This document shows positions 25,017 through 38,788 of a stretch of DNA of 64,000 nt, in pieces. The notes below the pieces were generated by a model that worked only from the letters and a program-made list of their open reading frames with translations, made no database searches and had not been told where the DNA came from. Made by a program: the position numbers and the translations under genes. The DNA is from Intrasporangium oryzae NRRL B-24470. GTDB taxonomy: Bacteria; Actinomycetota; Actinomycetes; Actinomycetales; Dermatophilaceae. The first letter of the stretch is position 1, and every line of letters starts with the position of its first letter. The stretch is from NCBI RefSeq assembly GCF_000576595.1, contig NZ_AWSA01000005.1:1-64000 (forward strand). The letters are read 5' to 3'.

Positions 25017-25144
25017 AAGCCTTTGCGCTGCCCATGCCCATCCTTCGCGACCATGACCACGATCTCCTCGTGCTCAGGACCCGCGAGCGGAGCCATGCGG
25101 TGACGCGGTCTGAAGATTCGAAAAGGCCCGTGGAAGGACCCTCC

Positions 25145-28100
25145 TTGGCTGCCTCGCGTACTGCGACGAACATGTCCACCGCACAGACCCCTTCGGGGCG
25201 TCTGTCCTTCGCGAAGATTCGCGAACCGCTCGAGGTCCCCGACCTCCTGGCCCTTCAGACGGAGAGCTTTGACTGGCTGCTCGGTAACGAGCGCTGGCAG
25301 GCTCGCGTCGCCGCGGCCAAGGCCGAGGGGCGTAACGATGTCCCCGACCGGTCCGGGCTCGAGGAGATCTTCGAGGAGATCTCCCCGATCGAGGACTTCA
25401 GCGGCTCCATGTCGCTGTCGTTCCGCGACCACCGCTTCGAGGAGACCCGCAAGACGATCGAGTCGTGCAAGGAGCGCGACCAGACGTACGACGCGCCGCT
25501 CTTCGTGACGGCCGAGTTCATGAACACCGTCACCGGCGAGATCAAGAGCCAGACGGTCTTCATGGGTGACTTCCCGCTCATGACCGAGCGCGGCACCTTC
25601 ATCATCAACGGCACCGAGCGTGTCGTCGTCTCGCAGCTCGTCCGCAGCCCGGGCGTCTACTTCGAGCGCACGCCCGACAAGACGTCCGACAAGGACATCT
25701 ACACGGCCAAGATCATCCCGAGCCGGGGTGCCTGGCTCGAGTTCGAGATCGACAAGCGCGACATGGTCGGCGTCCGCGTCGACCGCAAGCGCAAGCAGTC
25801 CGTCACGGTGCTGCTCAAGGCGCTCGGCTGGACCGAGGCGCAGATCCTCGAGGAGTTCGGCGAGTTCGAGTCGATGCGCCTGACGCTCGAGAAGGACCAC
25901 ACCCAGGGCCAGGACGACGCGCTGCTCGACATCTACCGCAAGCTGCGCCCGGGCGAGCCGCCGACCAAGGAGGCCGCGCAGACCCTGCTCGACAACCTCT
26001 ACTTCAACTCCAAGCGCTACGACCTCGCCAAGGTCGGTCGCTACAAGATCAACAAGAAGCTCGGTCTCGACGGCTCGATCAACGACTCGACCCTCGCGAT
26101 CGACGACATCGTCGCCACCATCAAGTTCATCGTCACGCTCCACGACGGCCAGGACTCGATGAAGGGCGTCAAGAACGGCGAGGAGGTCGACGTCCGCGTC
26201 GAGGTCGACGACATCGACCACTTCGGCAACCGTCGCCTGCGTTCCGTCGGCGAGCTCATCCAGAACCAGGTCCGCACCGGCCTGTCCCGGATGGAGCGCG
26301 TCGTCCGCGAGCGCATGACGACGCAGGACGTCGAGGCCATCACGCCCCAGACCCTGATCAACATCCGCCCGGTCGTGGCGTCGATCAAGGAGTTCTTCGG
26401 CACCTCGCAGCTCTCGCAGTTCATGGACCAGAACAACCCGCTCGCGGGTCTGACCCACAAACGTCGCCTGTCCGCGCTCGGCCCGGGTGGTATCTCCCGT
26501 GACCGCGCCCAGATGGAGGTCCGTGACGTCCACCCGTCGCACTACGGCCGCATGTGCCCGATCGAGACGCCTGAAGGCCCGAACATCGGCCTGATCGGCT
26601 CGCTCGCCTCCTACGGCCGGATCAACGCCTTCGGCTTCATCGAGACGCCGTACCGCAAGGTCGTGGGCGGTGTCGTCACCGACGAGATCCACTACCTGTC
26701 CGCCGACGAGGAGGACAAGTACGTCGTCGCCCAGGCCAACGCCGCCATCGACCTCGACGGCAACTTCGTCGACGACCGCGTGCTCGTCCGCACCAAGGGT
26801 GGCGAGGTCGAGCTGATCCCGGGCGCCGACGTCGACTACATGGACGTCTCGCCGCGCCAGATGGTCTCGGCCGCGACCGCGATGATCCCGTTCCTCGAGC
26901 ACGACGACGCCAACCGTGCGCTCATGGGCGCCAACATGCAGCGTCAGGCCGTCCCGCTCGTCAAGAGCGAGGCCCCGCTCGTCGGCACCGGTATGGAGTA
27001 CCGCGCCGCCGTCGACTCGGGCGACGTCGTCCGTGCCGAGAAGGCTGGTGTCGTCCAGGAGGTGTCGGCCGACCTCGTCACCGTCGCCAACGACGACGGC
27101 ACGTACCAGACGTACCGCATCGCCAAGTTCGCGCGCTCCAACCAGGGCACGAGCTACAACCAGGTCGTCGTCGTCAACGAGGGCGACCGTCTCGAGGCCG
27201 GTGGCGTCATCGCCGACGGTCCCGCGACCGATGGTGGCGAGATGGCGCTCGGGCGCAACCTGCTCGTCGCGTTCATGTCGTGGGAGGGCCACAACTACGA
27301 GGACGCGATCATCCTCAGCCAGCGCCTGGTCCAGGACGACGTCCTCTCCTCGATCCACATCGAGGAGCACGAGGTCGACGCCCGTGACACCAAGCTCGGC
27401 CCCGAGGAGATCACCCGCGACATCCCCAACGTCTCGGAGGACGTCCTCGCCGACCTCGACGAGCGCGGCATCATCCGCGTCGGCGCCGAGGTTCGCGACG
27501 GCGACCTGCTCGTCGGCAAGGTCACGCCCAAGGGCGAGACCGAGCTGACCCCGGAGGAGCGCCTCCTGCGCGCGATCTTCGGTGAGAAGGCGCGCGAGGT
27601 CCGCGACACGTCGCTCAAGGTGCCCCACGGCGAGACCGGCACGGTCATCGGCGTCAAGGAGTTCCGCGCCGACCAGGGTGACGACCTGCCCCCGGGCGTC
27701 AACCAGCTCGTGCGGGTCTATGTCGCCAACAAGCGCAAGATCACTGACGGTGACAAGCTCGCCGGCCGTCACGGCAACAAGGGTGTCATCTCCAAGATCC
27801 TCCCGGTCGAGGACATGCCCTTCCTCGAGGACGGCACGCCGGTCGACGTCATCCTCAACCCGCACGGTGTGCCGCGACGCATGAACCTCGGGCAGATCCT
27901 CGAGCTGCACCTCGGCTGGGCCGCCTCCCGCGGCTGGAAGATCGAGGGCAGCCCGGACTGGGCCGCCCAGATCCCGGCCGACGCGCACGAGGCCCCCGCG
28001 GGCTCGCGCGTGGCGACGCCGGTCTTCGACGGCGCGTCTGAGGAGGTCGTCACCGGCCTGCTCGACTCGACGCTGAAGACGCGTGACGGGGTCCGCCTCG

Positions 28101-28627
28101 TCGACGCCTCGGGCAAGACGCGCCTCTTCGACGGCCGCTCCGGCGAGCCGTTCCCGGAGCCCGTCGCGGTCGGCTACATGTACATCCTCAAGCTCCACCA
28201 CCTCGTCGACGACAAGATCCACGCTCGCTCGACGGGTCCGTACTCCATGATCACCCAGCAGCCGCTCGGCGGTAAGGCCCAGTTCGGTGGCCAGCGCTTC
28301 GGTGAGATGGAGGTCTGGGCGCTCGAGGCGTACGGCGCCGCCTACACGCTCCAGGAGCTGCTGACGATCAAGTCCGACGACGTCCCGGGCCGCGTGAAGG
28401 TCTACGAGGCGATCGTCAAGGGCGAGAACATCCCGGACTCGGGCATCCCCGAGTCGTTCAAGGTCCTCCTCAAGGAGATGCAGTCCCTGTGTCTCAACGT
28501 CGAGGTCCTGAGCTCCGACGGCACGACGATCGAGATGAAGGAAAGCGACGAGGAGGTCTTCCGCGCAGCGGAGGAGCTCGGCATCGACCTGAGCCGGCGC
28601 GAGCCGTCCAGCGTCGAAGAGGTCTGA
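25145..28627 (+). CDS. rpoB: DNA-directed RNA polymerase subunit beta
   Basis: The 1160-residue beta subunit forms one side of the active-site cleft. The start TTG at 25145 follows GGAAGGA and yields an LAASRT leader, as in Streptomyces RpoB; the frame is open 37 codons upstream but those are leader sequence. The rifampicin pocket reads [17 protein letters not shown] then [14 protein letters not shown], the sensitive form at the usual Asp, His and Ser positions. GRHGNKGV and the C-terminal [17 protein letters not shown] are intact. rpoC follows after 122 bases containing a perfect palindrome. Confidence 0.97.
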   Translation: MAASRTATNMSTAQTPSGRLSFAKIREPLEVPDLLALQTESFDWLLGNERWQARVAAAKAEGRNDVPDRSGLEEIFEEISPIEDFSGSMSLSFRDHRFEETRKTIESCKERDQTYDAPLFVTAEFMNTVTGEIKSQTVFMGDFPLMTERGTFIINGTERVVVSQLVRSPGVYFERTPDKTSDKDIYTAKIIPSRGAWLEFEIDKRDMVGVRVDRKRKQSVTVLLKALGWTEAQILEEFGEFESMRLTLEKDHTQGQDDALLDIYRKLRPGEPPTKEAAQTLLDNLYFNSKRYDLAKVGRYKINKKLGLDGSINDSTLAIDDIVATIKFIVTLHDGQDSMKGVKNGEEVDVRVEVDDIDHFGNRRLRSVGELIQNQVRTGLSRMERVVRERMTTQDVEAITPQTLINIRPVVASIKEFFGTSQLSQFMDQNNPLAGLTHKRRLSALGPGGISRDRAQMEVRDVHPSHYGRMCPIETPEGPNIGLIGSLASYGRINAFGFIETPYRKVVGGVVTDEIHYLSADEEDKYVVAQANAAIDLDGNFVDDRVLVRTKGGEVELIPGADVDYMDVSPRQMVSAATAMIPFLEHDDANRALMGANMQRQAVPLVKSEAPLVGTGMEYRAAVDSGDVVRAEKAGVVQEVSADLVTVANDDGTYQTYRIAKFARSNQGTSYNQVVVVNEGDRLEAGGVIADGPATDGGEMALGRNLLVAFMSWEGHNYEDAIILSQRLVQDDVLSSIHIEEHEVDARDTKLGPEEITRDIPNVSEDVLADLDERGIIRVGAEVRDGDLLVGKVTPKGETELTPEERLLRAIFGEKAREVRDTSLKVPHGETGTVIGVKEFRADQGDDLPPGVNQLVRVYVANKRKITDGDKLAGRHGNKGVISKILPVEDMPFLEDGTPVDVILNPHGVPRRMNLGQILELHLGWAASRGWKIEGSPDWAAQIPADAHEAPAGSRVATPVFDGASEEVVTGLLDSTLKTRDGVRLVDASGKTRLFDGRSGEPFPEPVAVGYMYILKLHHLVDDKIHARSTGPYSMITQQPLGGKAQFGGQRFGEMEVWALEAYGAAYTLQELLTIKSDDVPGRVKVYEAIVKGENIPDSGIPESFKVLLKEMQSLCLNVEVLSSDGTTIEMKESDEEVFRAAEELGIDLSRREPSSVEEV

Positions 28628-28650
28628 CCCAGGCCACCACCGACGAGCGG

Positions 28651-28686
28651 CACGTATGCCGCTGAGCGAGCTCAGCGGCATACGTG
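28651..28686. repeat. perfect 36-base palindrome between rpoB and rpoC
   Basis: CACGTATGCCGCTGAGC (28651-28667) and its exact complement (28670-28686) are separated by two bases. Each arm contains one GTATGCCGCT word. As RNA it would form a 15-bp stem with a six-base loop. It has no T tract and lies inside the operon, so it is not a simple terminator. Confidence 0.9.
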
Positions 28687-28749
28687 ACCGAAGTCTTCGA
28701 ACCAGTCAGACCACAGAGACTTAACGAGAGTTACGAGAGAAGGAACCAC

Positions 28750-32646
<3,897 letters not shown>

Positions 32647-32682
32647 CCGGGTCGGCCCTGACCGGCCGGCTCTGAGCAGCCT

Positions 32683-32737
32683 GTATGCCGCTGGGCCCGG
32701 TTCGCGCGAGATGCGCGGGCCGGGCCCAGCGGCATAC
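32683..32737 (+). terminator. rpoBC terminator built from two GTATGCCGCT words
   Basis: GTATGCCGCTGGGCCCGG (32683-32700) pairs perfectly with 32720-32737. The 19-base centre can also pair partly (CGCGCG/TGCGCG). It starts 37 bases after the rpoC stop. There is no T run, so Rho-independent function is likely but unproven. Confidence 0.7.
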
Positions 32738-32748
32738 CCGCACCTGAC

Positions 32749-32754
32749 TAGGCT
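32749..32754 (+). promoter_or_regulatory. -10 box of a leaderless promoter for the 212-residue unknown gene
   Basis: TAGGCT lies six bases before the ATG at 32761; no ribosome site fits between. The rpoBC terminator ends just upstream. Confidence 0.5.
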
Positions 32755-32760
32755 GAGCGC

Positions 32761-33399
32761 ATGAGCGACGTGCAACGCGACGAGACCCAGCCCGAGGCCC
32801 TGCCCGGGGAGGCCCCCGTGGTGGAGCCCGTGGACGGGGCGGCCGAGGACGGGGCGGCCGAGGTGGCCGAAGGTGCACCCGAGAGCGCCGACGTCGGCAC
32901 CGACGGTGAGCCGGCCGACGCGCCCGCGGCGATCATCGTGCTGACGGAGGAGGCGCTCAAGCCGGTCGACGTCGACAAGATCGTCGCGCTCCACGCGGAC
33001 GAGGGGGCGACCTACCGGGTCCTCGTGCCGGCCGACACCGACCGCAACATGCTCTCGGAGTTCCTCGACCATCTCAGCCTCTTCGAGATGCGCGAGGCGC
33101 TCGACGCGCTCAAGCCCGTCGACCGCGAAGGGGCCCACGCCGACGCAGGCACGGCGCTGGCGACCTCGCTGGCGGAGTTCGAGCGCCACGGCGTCGTCGT
33201 CACCGGCGAGATCACCGGCGACGACCCCATGCCGACCCTCCTCGAGGAGGTGTCCCGCCTCAGCGCCAGCGAGGTCGTCGTCGTGACGGAGCCGCACGCC
33301 GTCGAGGACACCTTCCACACCGACTGGGCCTCGCGGGCCCGCGAGACCCTCGGCCTGCCCGTCCTGCACATGTATGCCGGCGACTGGCGCCTCGGCTGA
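32761..33399 (+). CDS. unknown protein with an alpha/beta domain, downstream of rpoC
   Basis: The 212-residue product has an acidic Ala/Glu/Pro-rich first 58 residues, then a compact domain beginning AAIIVLTEEALKPVDVDKIVALH. It continues with YRVLVPADTDRNMLSEFLDHL and ALATSLAEFERHGVVVTGEI, and ends with EVVVVTEPHAVEDTFHTDWASRA and LGLPVLHMYAGDW. The alternating beta strands and helices resemble a universal-stress-protein or Rossmann-like fold, but no nucleotide-binding motif is clear. Similar proteins in actinobacteria have, to my recollection, carried unsupported labels. Function unknown; probably cytoplasmic. Confidence 0.7.
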   Translation: MSDVQRDETQPEALPGEAPVVEPVDGAAEDGAAEVAEGAPESADVGTDGEPADAPAAIIVLTEEALKPVDVDKIVALHADEGATYRVLVPADTDRNMLSEFLDHLSLFEMREALDALKPVDREGAHADAGTALATSLAEFERHGVVVTGEITGDDPMPTLLEEVSRLSASEVVVVTEPHAVEDTFHTDWASRARETLGLPVLHMYAGDWRLG

Positions 33400-33471
33400 G
33401 CCGTTGGGCCTGGCCCGGCCCGGGATGTCGCGAGAGGCCCGGCGTGGGATGCCGCCGAAAGGTCATCGGAT

Positions 33472-33500
33472 TTGGTAGGCGTGCCCGCCCCCGGTACGCT
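33472..33500 (+). promoter_or_regulatory. promoter of the rpsL-rpsG-fusA-tuf (str) operon
   Basis: TTGGTA (33472-33477), 17 bases, TACGCT (33495-33500). The predicted start near 33507 leaves a leader of about 265 bases, matching in length the rpsJ leader. Confidence 0.6.
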
Positions 33501-33680
33501 TGAGGACTGTGTCTGAGGCATGCCCTCAGCCATGCTGCGATGACGGCTCCTGTGCCCTGCTCCGCATCGACCGGTGAGAGCCGGTTCCGCGGATGCATCA
33601 CGAGTTGCCAGAGCACACCTTCCGCCGGGCAACCCACCCCTCGTCGTCGAGGGAGGGAAGTGCAGGGGGGAGAACCGTGC

Positions 33681-33705
33681 GCGACACACCCGACCTCGGG
33701 GGTCG
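33681..33705 (+). promoter_or_regulatory. leader element shared with rpsJ (rpsL copy)
   Basis: GCGACACACCCGACC, then TCGGG, then GGTCG: the CGACC/GGTCG stem (33691-33695 with 33701-33705) encloses a five-base loop. The same block with one substitution in the first 15 bases occurs before rpsJ. The two elements lie 67 and 51 bases upstream of their start codons. With the promoter and hairpin, this accounts for the 373-base gap before rpsL. Confidence 0.6.
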
Positions 33706-33772
33706 CTCACGAACAGACAAGGAGTCGGTCCTCCCGGACCGGCCGACCACAGCAACGTACGGAGTAACCAGG

Positions 33773-34147
33773 TTGCCTACCATCAACCAGCTGGTCCGCA
33801 AGGGCCGCCAGGACAAGGCCTCCAAGGCCAAGACCCCGGCGCTCAAGGGCTCGCCCCAGCGCCGCGGCGTGTGCACCCGCGTGTACACCACCACCCCCAA
33901 GAAGCCGAACTCTGCCCTCCGCAAGGTCGCCCGTGTGCGCCTCAGCAGCGGCATCGAGGTCACGGCCTACATCCCGGGCGTCGGCCACAACCTGCAGGAG
34001 CACTCGATCGTGCTCGTGCGTGGTGGTCGTGTGAAGGACCTCCCCGGTGTTCGCTACAAGATCGTCCGCGGCACGCTCGACACCCAGGGTGTCAAGAACC
34101 GCAAGCAGGCTCGTAGCCGGTACGGCGCGAAGAAGGAGAAGAGCTGA
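33773..34147 (+). CDS. rpsL: 30S ribosomal protein S12
   Basis: S12 lies at the decoding centre and controls accuracy. The 124-residue protein reads [15 protein letters not shown] at the N terminus, with Lys43 in TPKKPNS and Lys88 in GRVKDLPG. These are the residues altered in streptomycin resistance, and both are wild type. The start is TTG at 33773, after GGAGTAACCAGG; it aligns exactly with MPTI-type starts of other actinobacteria, and a longer frame upstream crosses the leader hairpin. The stop overlaps the rpsG start (TGATG). Confidence 0.96.
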   Translation: MPTINQLVRKGRQDKASKAKTPALKGSPQRRGVCTRVYTTTPKKPNSALRKVARVRLSSGIEVTAYIPGVGHNLQEHSIVLVRGGRVKDLPGVRYKIVRGTLDTQGVKNRKQARSRYGAKKEKS

Positions 34148-34617
34148 TGCCTCGTAAGGGACCCGCTCCGAAGCGCCCGCTCGTCGTCGACCCGGTCTAC
34201 TCCAGCCCGCTCGTCACGCAGCTCGTCAACAAGATCCTCCTCGACGGCAAGAAGTCGATCGCCGAGACGATCGTCTACGGCGCCCTCGAGGGCTGCCGCC
34301 AGAAGACCGGCACCGACCCCGTCGCCACGCTCAAGCGTGCGCTCGACAACGTCAAGCCGGCCATGGAGGTCAAGTCCCGCCGCGTCGGTGGCGCGACCTA
34401 CCAGGTGCCGATCGAGGTCAAGCCGGGCCGCAGCACGACGCTCGCCCTGCGCTGGCTCGTCGGCTACGCCCGTCAGCGTCGCGAGAAGACGATGACCGAG
34501 CGCCTCATGAACGAGATCCTCGACGCGAGCAACGGCCTCGGCGCCGCTGTCAAGCGCCGCGAGGACACCCACAAGATGGCCGAGTCCAACAAGGCCTTCG
34601 CGCACTACCGCTGGTGA
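34147..34617 (+). CDS. rpsG: 30S ribosomal protein S7
   Basis: S7 nucleates folding of the 16S rRNA 3' domain and contacts the E-site tRNA. The 156-residue product has standard length, beginning [18 protein letters not shown] and containing [20 protein letters not shown] and [15 protein letters not shown]. It overlaps rpsL by one base, which couples translation. A perfect 15-bp hairpin lies directly after the stop and before fusA, where S7 feedback control has been described in E. coli between rpsL and rpsG. Confidence 0.97.
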   Translation: MPRKGPAPKRPLVVDPVYSSPLVTQLVNKILLDGKKSIAETIVYGALEGCRQKTGTDPVATLKRALDNVKPAMEVKSRRVGGATYQVPIEVKPGRSTTLALRWLVGYARQRREKTMTERLMNEILDASNGLGAAVKRREDTHKMAESNKAFAHYRW

Positions 34618-34623
34618 ACAGCG

Positions 34624-34657
34624 CCGTCGGGTCGGCGGGAGGCCGCCGACCCGACGG
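34624..34657. promoter_or_regulatory. perfect 15-bp stem-loop in the rpsG-fusA gap
   Basis: CCGTCGGGTCGGCGG (34624-34638) pairs exactly with 34643-34657 around GAGG. It has no T tract and is followed by fusA in the same direction. Attenuation or RNA processing is possible. Confidence 0.55.
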
Positions 34658-34767
34658 ATCCGCGGAACCCGGCCCGGCGGCATACGGCCGCTGGAGCACC
34701 GCACCCGCAGCTGGGCCGACGAGGCCCGACACAGATTTCCCACCACGAATGAGACGAGACAACTGAC

Positions 34768-36885
34768 GTGGCACTCGACGTCCTGACGGACCTCAAGAAG
34801 GTTCGCAACATCGGCATCATGGCGCACATCGACGCTGGCAAGACGACGGTGACGGAGCGCATCCTCTTCTACACCGGTGTCAACCACAAGATCGGTGAGA
34901 CCCACGACGGTGCGTCGACCACCGACTGGATGGAGCAGGAGAAGGAGCGCGGCATCACGATCACGTCCGCCGCGGTCACCTCCTTCTGGAACGGCACCCA
35001 GATCAACATCATCGACACGCCCGGCCACGTCGACTTCACGGTCGAGGTCGAGCGCTCCCTGCGCGTCCTCGACGGCGCCGTCGCCGTCTTCGACGGCAAG
35101 GAGGGTGTCGAGCCCCAGTCCGAGACGGTCTGGCGCCAGGCCGACAAGTACGACGTGCCGCGCATCTGCTTCGTCAACAAGATGGACAAGCTCGGTGCCG
35201 ACTTCTACTTCACCGTGCAGACGATCAAGGACCGCCTGGGTGCCGAGCCGCTCGTCATGCAGCTGCCGATCGGCGCCGAGAACGACTTCGTTGGGGTCAT
35301 CGACCTCATCGAGATGCGTGCCCTCGTGTGGCCCGGCGACGCCAAGGGCGACGTGACCATGGGCGCCAAGTACGAGGTCCAGGACATCCCGGCCGACATG
35401 CAGGAGAAGGCCGACGAGTACCGCATGGCCCTCGTCGAGCGCGTGGCCGAGGCCGACGACGAGCTCATGGAGAAGTACCTCGGTGGCGAGGAGCTCACGG
35501 TCGACGAGCTCAAGGCCGGCGTCCGCAAGCTCACGGTCAGCTCCGAGCTGTACCCGGTGTTCTGTGGCTCCGCGTTCAAGAACCGCGGTGTCCAGCCGAT
35601 GCTCGACGCCGTCGTCGCCTACCTGCCCTCGCCGCTCGACGTGCCCCCGATGATCGGCCACAAGCCGGGCAACGAGGAGGTCGAGCTGACGCGTGCGCCG
35701 AGCAAGGACGAGCCGTTCTCGGCCCTCGCCTTCAAGGTCGCTGCGCACCCGTTCTTCGGCACGCTGACCTTCATCCGCGTCTACTCCGGCCACATCTCCT
35801 CCGGCACCCAGGTCATCAACTCGACCAAGGGCAAGAAGGAGCGCATCGGCAAGCTCTTCCAGATGCACGCCAACAAGGAGAACCCGGTCGAGGACGCGCA
35901 GGCCGGCCACATCTACGCGGCCATCGGTCTCAAGGACACGACGACGGGCGACACCCTGTCCGACATCAACGAGCCGATCGTCCTCGAGTCGATGACCTTC
36001 CCCGACCCGGTCATCCAGGTCGCCATCGAGCCGAAGACGAAGGGTGACCAGGAGAAGCTCTCCACGGCCATCCAGAAGCTCTCCGCCGAAGACCCGACCT
36101 TCCAGGTCCACCTCGACGAGGACACCGGCCAGACCATCATCGCCGGCATGGGCGAGCTCCACCTCGACATCCTCGTCGACCGCATGAAGCGCGAGTTCAA
36201 GGTCGAGGCCAACGTCGGCAAGCCGCAGGTCGCCTACCGCGAGACGATCCGTCGCGCCGTCGAGAAGTACGACTACACGCACAAGAAGCAGACCGGTGGT
36301 TCGGGCCAGTTCGCCAAGGTCCAGGTGACCTTCGAGCCCTTGGGCGAGACCGAGGACGGCTCGATGTACGAGTTCGTCAACGCCGTCACCGGTGGTCGCG
36401 TCCCCCGTGAGTACATCCCGTCGGTCGACGCCGGTATCCAGGACGCCATGCAGTACGGCGTGCTCGCCGGCTACCCGCTCGTCGGCATCAAGGCGACCCT
36501 CGTCGACGGTGCCTACCACGACGTCGACTCGTCCGAGATGGCGTTCAAGATCGCCGGCTCGATGGTCCTCAAGGAGGCCATCAGGAAGGCGGACCCCGTG
36601 CTTCTCGAGCCGATGATGGCCGTCGAGGTGCGTACGCCCGAGGAGTACATGGGCGACGTCATCGGCGACATCAACTCCCGCCGTGGCCAGATCCAGGCCA
36701 TGGAGGACATCAGCGGTGCCAAGGTCGTCCGCGGCCTCGTCCCGCTGTCGGAGATGTTCGGGTACGTCGGTGACCTGCGGTCGAAGACCCAGGGTCGCGC
36801 CAACTACTCCATGGAGTTCGACTCCTATGCAGAGGTCCCCAAGGCTGTCGCCGAGGAGATCATCAAGAAGACCCGCGGCGAGTGA
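34768..36885 (+). CDS. fusA: elongation factor G
   Basis: EF-G is the GTPase that drives tRNA-mRNA translocation. The 705 residues show the G1 motif AHIDAGKTT (19-27), G2 [12 protein letters not shown]3 DTPGHVDF, G4 NKMD and G5 GSAF, then domains II-V with the domain IV region [11 protein letters not shown] and the end [13 protein letters not shown] at 34768 is used; the Shine-Dalgarno is weak, so expression may rely on coupling with rpsG transcripts. tuf follows after 103 bases. Confidence 0.97.
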   Translation: MALDVLTDLKKVRNIGIMAHIDAGKTTVTERILFYTGVNHKIGETHDGASTTDWMEQEKERGITITSAAVTSFWNGTQINIIDTPGHVDFTVEVERSLRVLDGAVAVFDGKEGVEPQSETVWRQADKYDVPRICFVNKMDKLGADFYFTVQTIKDRLGAEPLVMQLPIGAENDFVGVIDLIEMRALVWPGDAKGDVTMGAKYEVQDIPADMQEKADEYRMALVERVAEADDELMEKYLGGEELTVDELKAGVRKLTVSSELYPVFCGSAFKNRGVQPMLDAVVAYLPSPLDVPPMIGHKPGNEEVELTRAPSKDEPFSALAFKVAAHPFFGTLTFIRVYSGHISSGTQVINSTKGKKERIGKLFQMHANKENPVEDAQAGHIYAAIGLKDTTTGDTLSDINEPIVLESMTFPDPVIQVAIEPKTKGDQEKLSTAIQKLSAEDPTFQVHLDEDTGQTIIAGMGELHLDILVDRMKREFKVEANVGKPQVAYRETIRRAVEKYDYTHKKQTGGSGQFAKVQVTFEPLGETEDGSMYEFVNAVTGGRVPREYIPSVDAGIQDAMQYGVLAGYPLVGIKATLVDGAYHDVDSSEMAFKIAGSMVLKEAIRKADPVLLEPMMAVEVRTPEEYMGDVIGDINSRRGQIQAMEDISGAKVVRGLVPLSEMFGYVGDLRSKTQGRANYSMEFDSYAEVPKAVAEEIIKKTRGE

Positions 36886-36988
36886 CAACGGGGCATCCCG
36901 TAGTCTCTTCCGAGGAATCCACCCCAACAGCGCCACGTCCTGCCCTGGTCGTACGGCGTAACACAAGAAAGTCCTGAGGAGGACCACA

Positions 36989-38182
36989 GTGGCGAAGGCA
37001 AAGTTCGAGCGGACCAAGCCGCACGTCAACATCGGCACCATCGGTCACATCGACCACGGCAAGACGACGCTGACGGCTGCGATTTCCAAGGTCCTGCACG
37101 ACAAGTACCCGGACCTCAACCCCCAGTTCGCGTTCGAGGACATCGACAAGGCTCCCGAGGAGCGCCAGCGCGGTATCACCATCTCGATCGCGCACATCGA
37201 GTACCAGACGGCGACGCGTCACTACGCGCACGTCGACTGCCCCGGTCACGCTGACTACGTCAAGAACATGATCACGGGTGCGGCCCAGATGGACGGTGCG
37301 ATCCTCGTCGTCGCCGCCACCGACGGCCCCATGCCGCAGACGAAGGAGCACGTCCTCCTGGCCCGCCAGGTCGGCGTCCCCTACATCGTCGTGGCGCTCA
37401 ACAAGGCCGACATGGTCGACGACGAGGAGATCCTCGAGCTCGTCGAGATGGAGGTCCGTGAGCTCCTCTCGTCCTACGAGTTCCCCGGCGACGACCTCCC
37501 GGTCGTCCAGGTCTCCGCTCTCAAGGCCCTCGAGGGCGACGAGAAGTGGGGCCAGTCGGTCCTCGACCTGATGGACGCCGTCGACAACTCCATCCCGGAG
37601 CCCGAGCGCGACGTCGACAAGCCGTTCCTCATGCCCGTTGAGGACGTCTTCACGATCACCGGTCGTGGCACGGTCGTCACCGGCCGTATCGAGCGCGGCA
37701 TCCTCAAGGTCAACGAGGAGGTCGAGATCGTCGGCATCCGTCCCGGCTCGACCAAGACGACGGTCACCGGTGTCGAGATGTTCCGCAAGCTCCTCGACGA
37801 GGGTCGCGCGGGTGAGAACGTCGGTCTGCTCCTTCGTGGCACCAAGCGCGAGGACGTCGAGCGCGGCCAGGTCATCTGCAAGCCGGGCTCGATCACCCCG
37901 CACACCGAGTTCGAGGCTCAGGTCTACATCCTGTCCAAGGACGAGGGCGGCCGTCACACGCCGTTCTACGACAACTACCGTCCGCAGTTCTACTTCCGTA
38001 CGACGGACGTCACGGGTGTCGTTCACCTGCCCGAGGGCACCGAGATGGTCATGCCCGGCGACAACACCGACATGAAGGTCGAGCTCATCCAGCCGATCGC
38101 CATGGAGGACGGCCTCAAGTTCGCCATCCGTGAGGGTGGCCGCACGGTCGGCGCCGGTCGCGTCACCAAGATCCTCAAGTGA
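36989..38182 (+). CDS. tuf: elongation factor Tu
   Basis: EF-Tu delivers aminoacyl-tRNA to the ribosome. The 397-residue product has GHIDHGKTT at 19-27, [22 protein letters not shown] and NKADMVDD. Its domain II/III sequence includes [14 protein letters not shown] and RTTDVTGV. The GTG start follows GAGGAGGA. A strong terminator with a TTCG loop closes the str operon. No second tuf copy is in the window. Confidence 0.98.
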   Translation: MAKAKFERTKPHVNIGTIGHIDHGKTTLTAAISKVLHDKYPDLNPQFAFEDIDKAPEERQRGITISIAHIEYQTATRHYAHVDCPGHADYVKNMITGAAQMDGAILVVAATDGPMPQTKEHVLLARQVGVPYIVVALNKADMVDDEEILELVEMEVRELLSSYEFPGDDLPVVQVSALKALEGDEKWGQSVLDLMDAVDNSIPEPERDVDKPFLMPVEDVFTITGRGTVVTGRIERGILKVNEEVEIVGIRPGSTKTTVTGVEMFRKLLDEGRAGENVGLLLRGTKREDVERGQVICKPGSITPHTEFEAQVYILSKDEGGRHTPFYDNYRPQFYFRTTDVTGVVHLPEGTEMVMPGDNTDMKVELIQPIAMEDGLKFAIREGGRTVGAGRVTKILK

Positions 38183-38209
38183 TCTGACGCTGCTGACGCA
38201 GCACTTCGG

Positions 38210-38247
38210 AAGGGCCCGGTCCGCTTCGGCGGATCGGGCCCTTTCCT
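38210..38247 (+). terminator. terminator after tuf
   Basis: AAGGGCCCGGTCCGC (38210-38224) pairs with 38229-38243 (one G-U pair) around a TTCG tetraloop, followed by TCCTTTG. The best intrinsic terminator of the window. Confidence 0.88.
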
Positions 38248-38308
38248 TTGGGCGCTGAGAGCGCCGGGTGCGCGCCGGGTGCGCCGGGTGGGCGACGCGG
38301 CTCGCGAC

Positions 38309-38376
38309 GAGAGCGTCGGCGGCCGTATGCCGCTCACGCGTGCTTCCGGCGTCAGTGGCCGCCGCCGATGTCGCTC
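38309..38376. repeat. dispersed palindromic intergenic element, copy 4
   Basis: The left arm GAGAGCGTCGGCGGCC (38309-38324) is followed directly by GTATGCCGCTCAC. The right arm GGCCGCCGCCGATGTCGCTC (38357-38376) has one change (T for C) compared with copies 2 and 3. The first 35-bp array unit begins inside this right arm at 38369. Confidence 0.72.
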
Positions 38377-38788
38377 GCCACGTCACCCACCCTGCGCTGC
38401 CGATGTCGCTCGCCACGTCACCCACACCCCGCTGCTGCTGTCGCTCGCCACGTCACCCACACCCCGCTGCTGCTGTCGCTCGCCACGTCACCCACACCCC
38501 GCTGCTGCTGTCGCTCGCCACGTCACCCACACCCCGCTGCTGCTGTCGCTCGCCACGTCACCCACACCCCGCTGCTGCTGTCGCTCGCCACGTCACCCAC
38601 ACCCCGCTGCTGCTGTCGCTCGCCACGTCACCCACACCCCGCTGCTGCTGTCGCTCGCCACGTCACCCACACCCCGCTGCTGCTGTCGCTCGCCACGTCA
38701 CCCACACCCCGCTGCTGCTGTCGCTCGCCACGTCACCCACCCCCCGCTGCTGCTGTCGCTCGCCACGTCACCCACCCCGCGCCGCGGC
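38369..38788. repeat. tandem array of twelve 35-bp units
   Basis: Units start at 38369 and every 35 bases to 38754, each beginning TGTCGCTCGCCACGTCACCC. Units 2-10 (38404-38718) are identical; units 1, 11 and 12 vary toward their ends. There are no spacers, so it is not CRISPR. The last unit touches the stop codon of the minus-strand serine hydrolase. Since 35 is not a multiple of three, several frames are open through it, but none looks like a gene. With the tuf terminator and palindrome copy 4 it fills the 605-base gap. Confidence 0.95.

Noticed and set aside
26400-26500. Rifampicin-resistance change in rpoB
   Set aside because: The pocket shows the usual Asp, His and Ser residues.
24674-28681. 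Open frame of over 1300 codons opposite rpoB
   Set aside because: It mirrors the GC-rich third positions of rpoB, has no ribosome site or known motif, and is low-complexity in Asp, Val, Leu and Arg.
33773-34147. Streptomycin-resistance change in rpsL
   Set aside because: Lys43 and Lys88 are both wild type.
36882-36906. Separate tuf promoter (GTGACA and TAGTCT) in the fusA-tuf gap
   Set aside because: The spacing is only 13 bases, too short for a sigma-70-type promoter; not annotated.
34054-37041. Long open frames opposite rpsG, fusA and tuf
   Set aside because: Antisense shadows of highly biased genes, without family resemblance.
38369-38788. CRISPR array
   Set aside because: Units are contiguous with no spacers, and no cas gene is present.
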